A DNA stretch of 9,129 nt, taken from Bacteroides sp. CAG:443 (lineage in GTDB: Bacteria > Bacteroidota > Bacteroidia > Bacteroidales > Bacteroidaceae). The notes below the pieces were generated by a model that did not search any database, was not told the DNA's origin, and saw nothing but the letters and a program-made list of their open reading frames with translations. Both the position numbers and the translations under genes were made by a program. Shown piece after piece: positions 6,959 through 9,129 of the stretch. The first letter of the stretch is position 1. The number at the start of each line of letters is the position of its first letter. The stretch covers positions 1-9,129 of the forward strand of contig FR887813.1 in the NCBI GenBank assembly GCA_000432735.1, given 5' to 3'.

Positions 6959-9129
6959 TGAAAAGAGCCCTACAGAATCTTTTCCGAAAAGGAGAAGGTA
7001 ACCTAACAAAAATTCTCTGTCTGGGTGTGGGAATGGCTATCGGACTGGTAATGCTTGCCGAAGTAATTTTCGAACGGTCGTATGATAACTTTATTCCCCA
7101 TCTGGAAGATACCTATATCATACAGGAAAATTATAAGCATCAAGGTAATGACTGGAAAAATCACAACACCGTATCGGGAGCTATTGCCCCGGGCATCAAA
7201 CGATATTGTCCGGAAGTAGAAGCAGCCACTCGTTTTACCATATTGAATGAAGATCTGCTGTTAACAACCGCTGACCAACGTACCATAAAAGGTAATGCTT
7301 ATTTGTGCGACAGCTCTTTTTTCGAGGTCTTTCCACGAAAAATCTTAATGGGAGAAGCGCCTCATACCGGACTGGAAAAAGCCAACAATGCTTATATATC
7401 AGCCAAACTGCTGAAAGTACTGGGAAATGATATTATAGGCAAACAACTGACTTGGAAAATTTTCCCGGATTTTCATCTGACGGTAGTGGGAGTCTTTGAG
7501 GATTTCCCAGAAAATACTCATTTGCCGAAAATAGATATTGCTGTAGCTTTGCCTACCATTGGCCAAATAATGGGAGACGGAAGAAACAATTGGCTGGGGA
7601 ACGACCGTTATTCCGGATATATCCGCCTGCGGCCCGGTACAGATCCGCAAACGCTGGAACCTAACATCAAGCACATGCTGTACACCAATGCTCCGATGGA
7701 AGAGCTGGAACGTTCGGGCAGCCAGTTTTACCTGAACCTGAAACCTGTAAGCAAGATCTTTCTATCCTCGGAATACAACCGTATCATGAACATCGTATTC
7801 CTCATCTTTGCCTTTATCATGCTGGCAGTAGCAGTCCTGAACTATATCCTGCTGGTTGTTTCATCGGTAGTGAAACGAGCCAAAAGTATTGCTACTTACC
7901 GCTGTTACGGAGCAGAAAGCAAGGATATTTATCGTATGATACTGGCAGAATCGGCATTGCACTGCTTCATTGCTCTAATACTTGCCGTACTCATTGTTTT
8001 CGGTCTGCAAGATTTTCTGCAAGAACAAATGGGACATAGTTTGCGAGCCTTATTTTCTCCCACTGCTTTAGTGCTGTGCCTGATGGTCGTTATTGCTGTT
8101 GCTGTAATTTGCGGAGTAATGCCCGGCTATATATATACACGCATACCTGTCACTTACGCCTATCGCCGATACACGGAGAACAAACGACAATGGAAGTTGG
8201 GACTCTTATTTGTACAGTTCATGCTAACTACTTTCTTTGTCTGCCTGCTTACCGTTATCGGACTTCAGTATCAGGCATTGACCAATTATCGCACCGGATT
8301 CGAATATAAGAATATACTTTATACTTCTCTATCCGGTACTCAGAACGTAGAACGTGAACGTTGTATACAGGAATTAAAAAGACTTCCTAATGTAAGCGGA
8401 GTGACTTGGGGATATCAGGAAATGTTTATGAAATGCAGCGGAAACAATGTATACGACCCACAAAACGATAAGGAATACATGAATATTGCCGATATGTATG
8501 ATGTAGGCCCCGACTATCATAAAGTATTCAGTATCCCCATTTTGGAAGGAACGGGCTTTACCACCGAACTGGGAGATAGTGTCAGTCAGGAAGTAATGGT
8601 GAGCCGTAGCTTCATCGACAAGATGGAAAAACTCGCCGGATGGACAGGTTCTCCTATTGGTAAGCAAGTCTTTATCACAGAGCATCAAGGTCGTCCTTAT
8701 ACTATCTGTGGTGTGTACGAAGAAATTCATCTGGGTTCTCAAGTTGCGGAAGATTTCGACGATCGCCCAACGGTGATGTTCTACAACACGCATCCTAACC
8801 ATCTTCTTTACATTCGTTTGAAAGAAATGGGTCCAGAACAAATAAAGGAGATACAAGACATAGTCAGCCGCACCATGCCCAGCCAGGAAAAACATGTATA
8901 TAGCCTCGACTTGGAAATGGCTAATCAGTACAACATGCTGTTACACGTAAGAAACAGTATACTCTTTGTCGGACTATGTATTCTGGTAATTGCACTTATC
9001 GGACTGATAGCCTATATCCGTGATGAAGTCAACCGTCGACGTTCGGAAATAGCTATCCGTATCATTCACGGAGCACAAGTAAAGGATGTACAACTCATCT
9101 TCTTGAAGGATATTCTGAAAATAGCCATT
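6955..9129 (+). CDS. ABC transporter permease C, FtsX/MacB type, 3' end outside window
   Basis: Open from 6955 to the right edge without a stop: 725 residues visible, probably 60-80 short of the end judging by its paralogues. ATGATG gives two in-frame starts (6955, 6958); an in-frame TAA at 6937 excludes earlier ones. TM1 is near 17-37. The first periplasmic domain contains AYISAKLL and GVFEDFPENTHLP, matching permease B's GIFKDLPENC region. TM2 is about 279-302, TM3 334-355, TM4 370-392, TM5 415-436, the second periplasmic domain about 437-665, and TM6 668-688; TM7-8 lie beyond the edge. The C-terminal coupling motif keeps E698 and R702 (RRSEIAIRIIHGA). The N-terminal one (308-319, RAKSIATYRCYG) has Ser311 and Tyr315 instead of Glu and Arg, and its start MKRALQNLF resembles the other two permeases. 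It follows the ATPase by 86 bp, with a hairpin between. Substrate unknown. Confidence 0.88.
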   Translation, partial: MMKRALQNLFRKGEGNLTKILCLGVGMAIGLVMLAEVIFERSYDNFIPHLEDTYIIQENYKHQGNDWKNHNTVSGAIAPGIKRYCPEVEAATRFTILNEDLLLTTADQRTIKGNAYLCDSSFFEVFPRKILMGEAPHTGLEKANNAYISAKLLKVLGNDIIGKQLTWKIFPDFHLTVVGVFEDFPENTHLPKIDIAVALPTIGQIMGDGRNNWLGNDRYSGYIRLRPGTDPQTLEPNIKHMLYTNAPMEELERSGSQFYLNLKPVSKIFLSSEYNRIMNIVFLIFAFIMLAVAVLNYILLVVSSVVKRAKSIATYRCYGAESKDIYRMILAESALHCFIALILAVLIVFGLQDFLQEQMGHSLRALFSPTALVLCLMVVIAVAVICGVMPGYIYTRIPVTYAYRRYTENKRQWKLGLLFVQFMLTTFFVCLLTVIGLQYQALTNYRTGFEYKNILYTSLSGTQNVERERCIQELKRLPNVSGVTWGYQEMFMKCSGNNVYDPQNDKEYMNIADMYDVGPDYHKVFSIPILEGTGFTTELGDSVSQEVMVSRSFIDKMEKLAGWTGSPIGKQVFITEHQGRPYTICGVYEEIHLGSQVAEDFDDRPTVMFYNTHPNHLLYIRLKEMGPEQIKEIQDIVSRTMPSQEKHVYSLDLEMANQYNMLLHVRNSILFVGLCILVIALIGLIAYIRDEVNRRRSEIAIRIIHGAQVKDVQLIFLKDILKIAI

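Noticed and set aside
8374..8895. 173-codon open frame on the minus strand
   Set aside because: Antisense to permease C, which continues in frame with recognisable TM and coupling segments through this stretch.

Overview
The window looks like chromosomal DNA from Bacteroidota, most likely Bacteroides or a close relative. The coding part has moderate GC. Start codons sit behind AT-rich leaders with no Shine-Dalgarno sequence. The main genes are roughly 790-residue, two-module FtsX/MacB-type permeases of the kind common in this phylum. The genus is an inference from style, not from a marker gene.

Region 1 (1-1383) has no convincing gene. Bases 1 to about 750 are a very degenerate tandem array with a period near 150 bp and a purine-rich top strand. 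It is followed by three TGTACA palindromes exactly 21 bp apart (765-812), a separated perfect inverted repeat (876-884/953-961), and a 166-bp inverted-repeat element (1058-1223) built from GTGAAGGGC units. The last 140 bp hold what looks like a complete sigma-54 control region: two 19-bp dyads 22 bp apart (1242-1260, 1264-1282), then TGGCACG-N4-TTGCT (1336-1351) just ahead of the first gene.

Region 2 (1384-9129) is a one-direction cluster: permease A (1384-3753), permease B (3767-6148), an ABC ATPase of the LolD/MacB/FtsE class (6191-6868), and permease C (6955 to the right edge, incomplete). Gaps are 13, 42 and 86 bp. The last gap contains a strong hairpin and an 11-codon mini-ORF whose stop overlaps the start of permease C. 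The reading is a type VII (MacB/LolCDE-like) mechanotransmission ABC system in the inner membrane, with three different permease chains sharing one visible ATPase. No periplasmic adaptor, TolC-like channel, histidine kinase or response regulator is visible here; they may lie beyond the right edge. The cargo cannot be read from the sequence.

The most useful points are the sigma-54 promoter with paired enhancer-like sites, the loss of conserved acidic and basic residues in the N-terminal coupling loop of permeases B and C only, the hairpin/mini-ORF between ATPase and permease C, and the layered repeats upstream.
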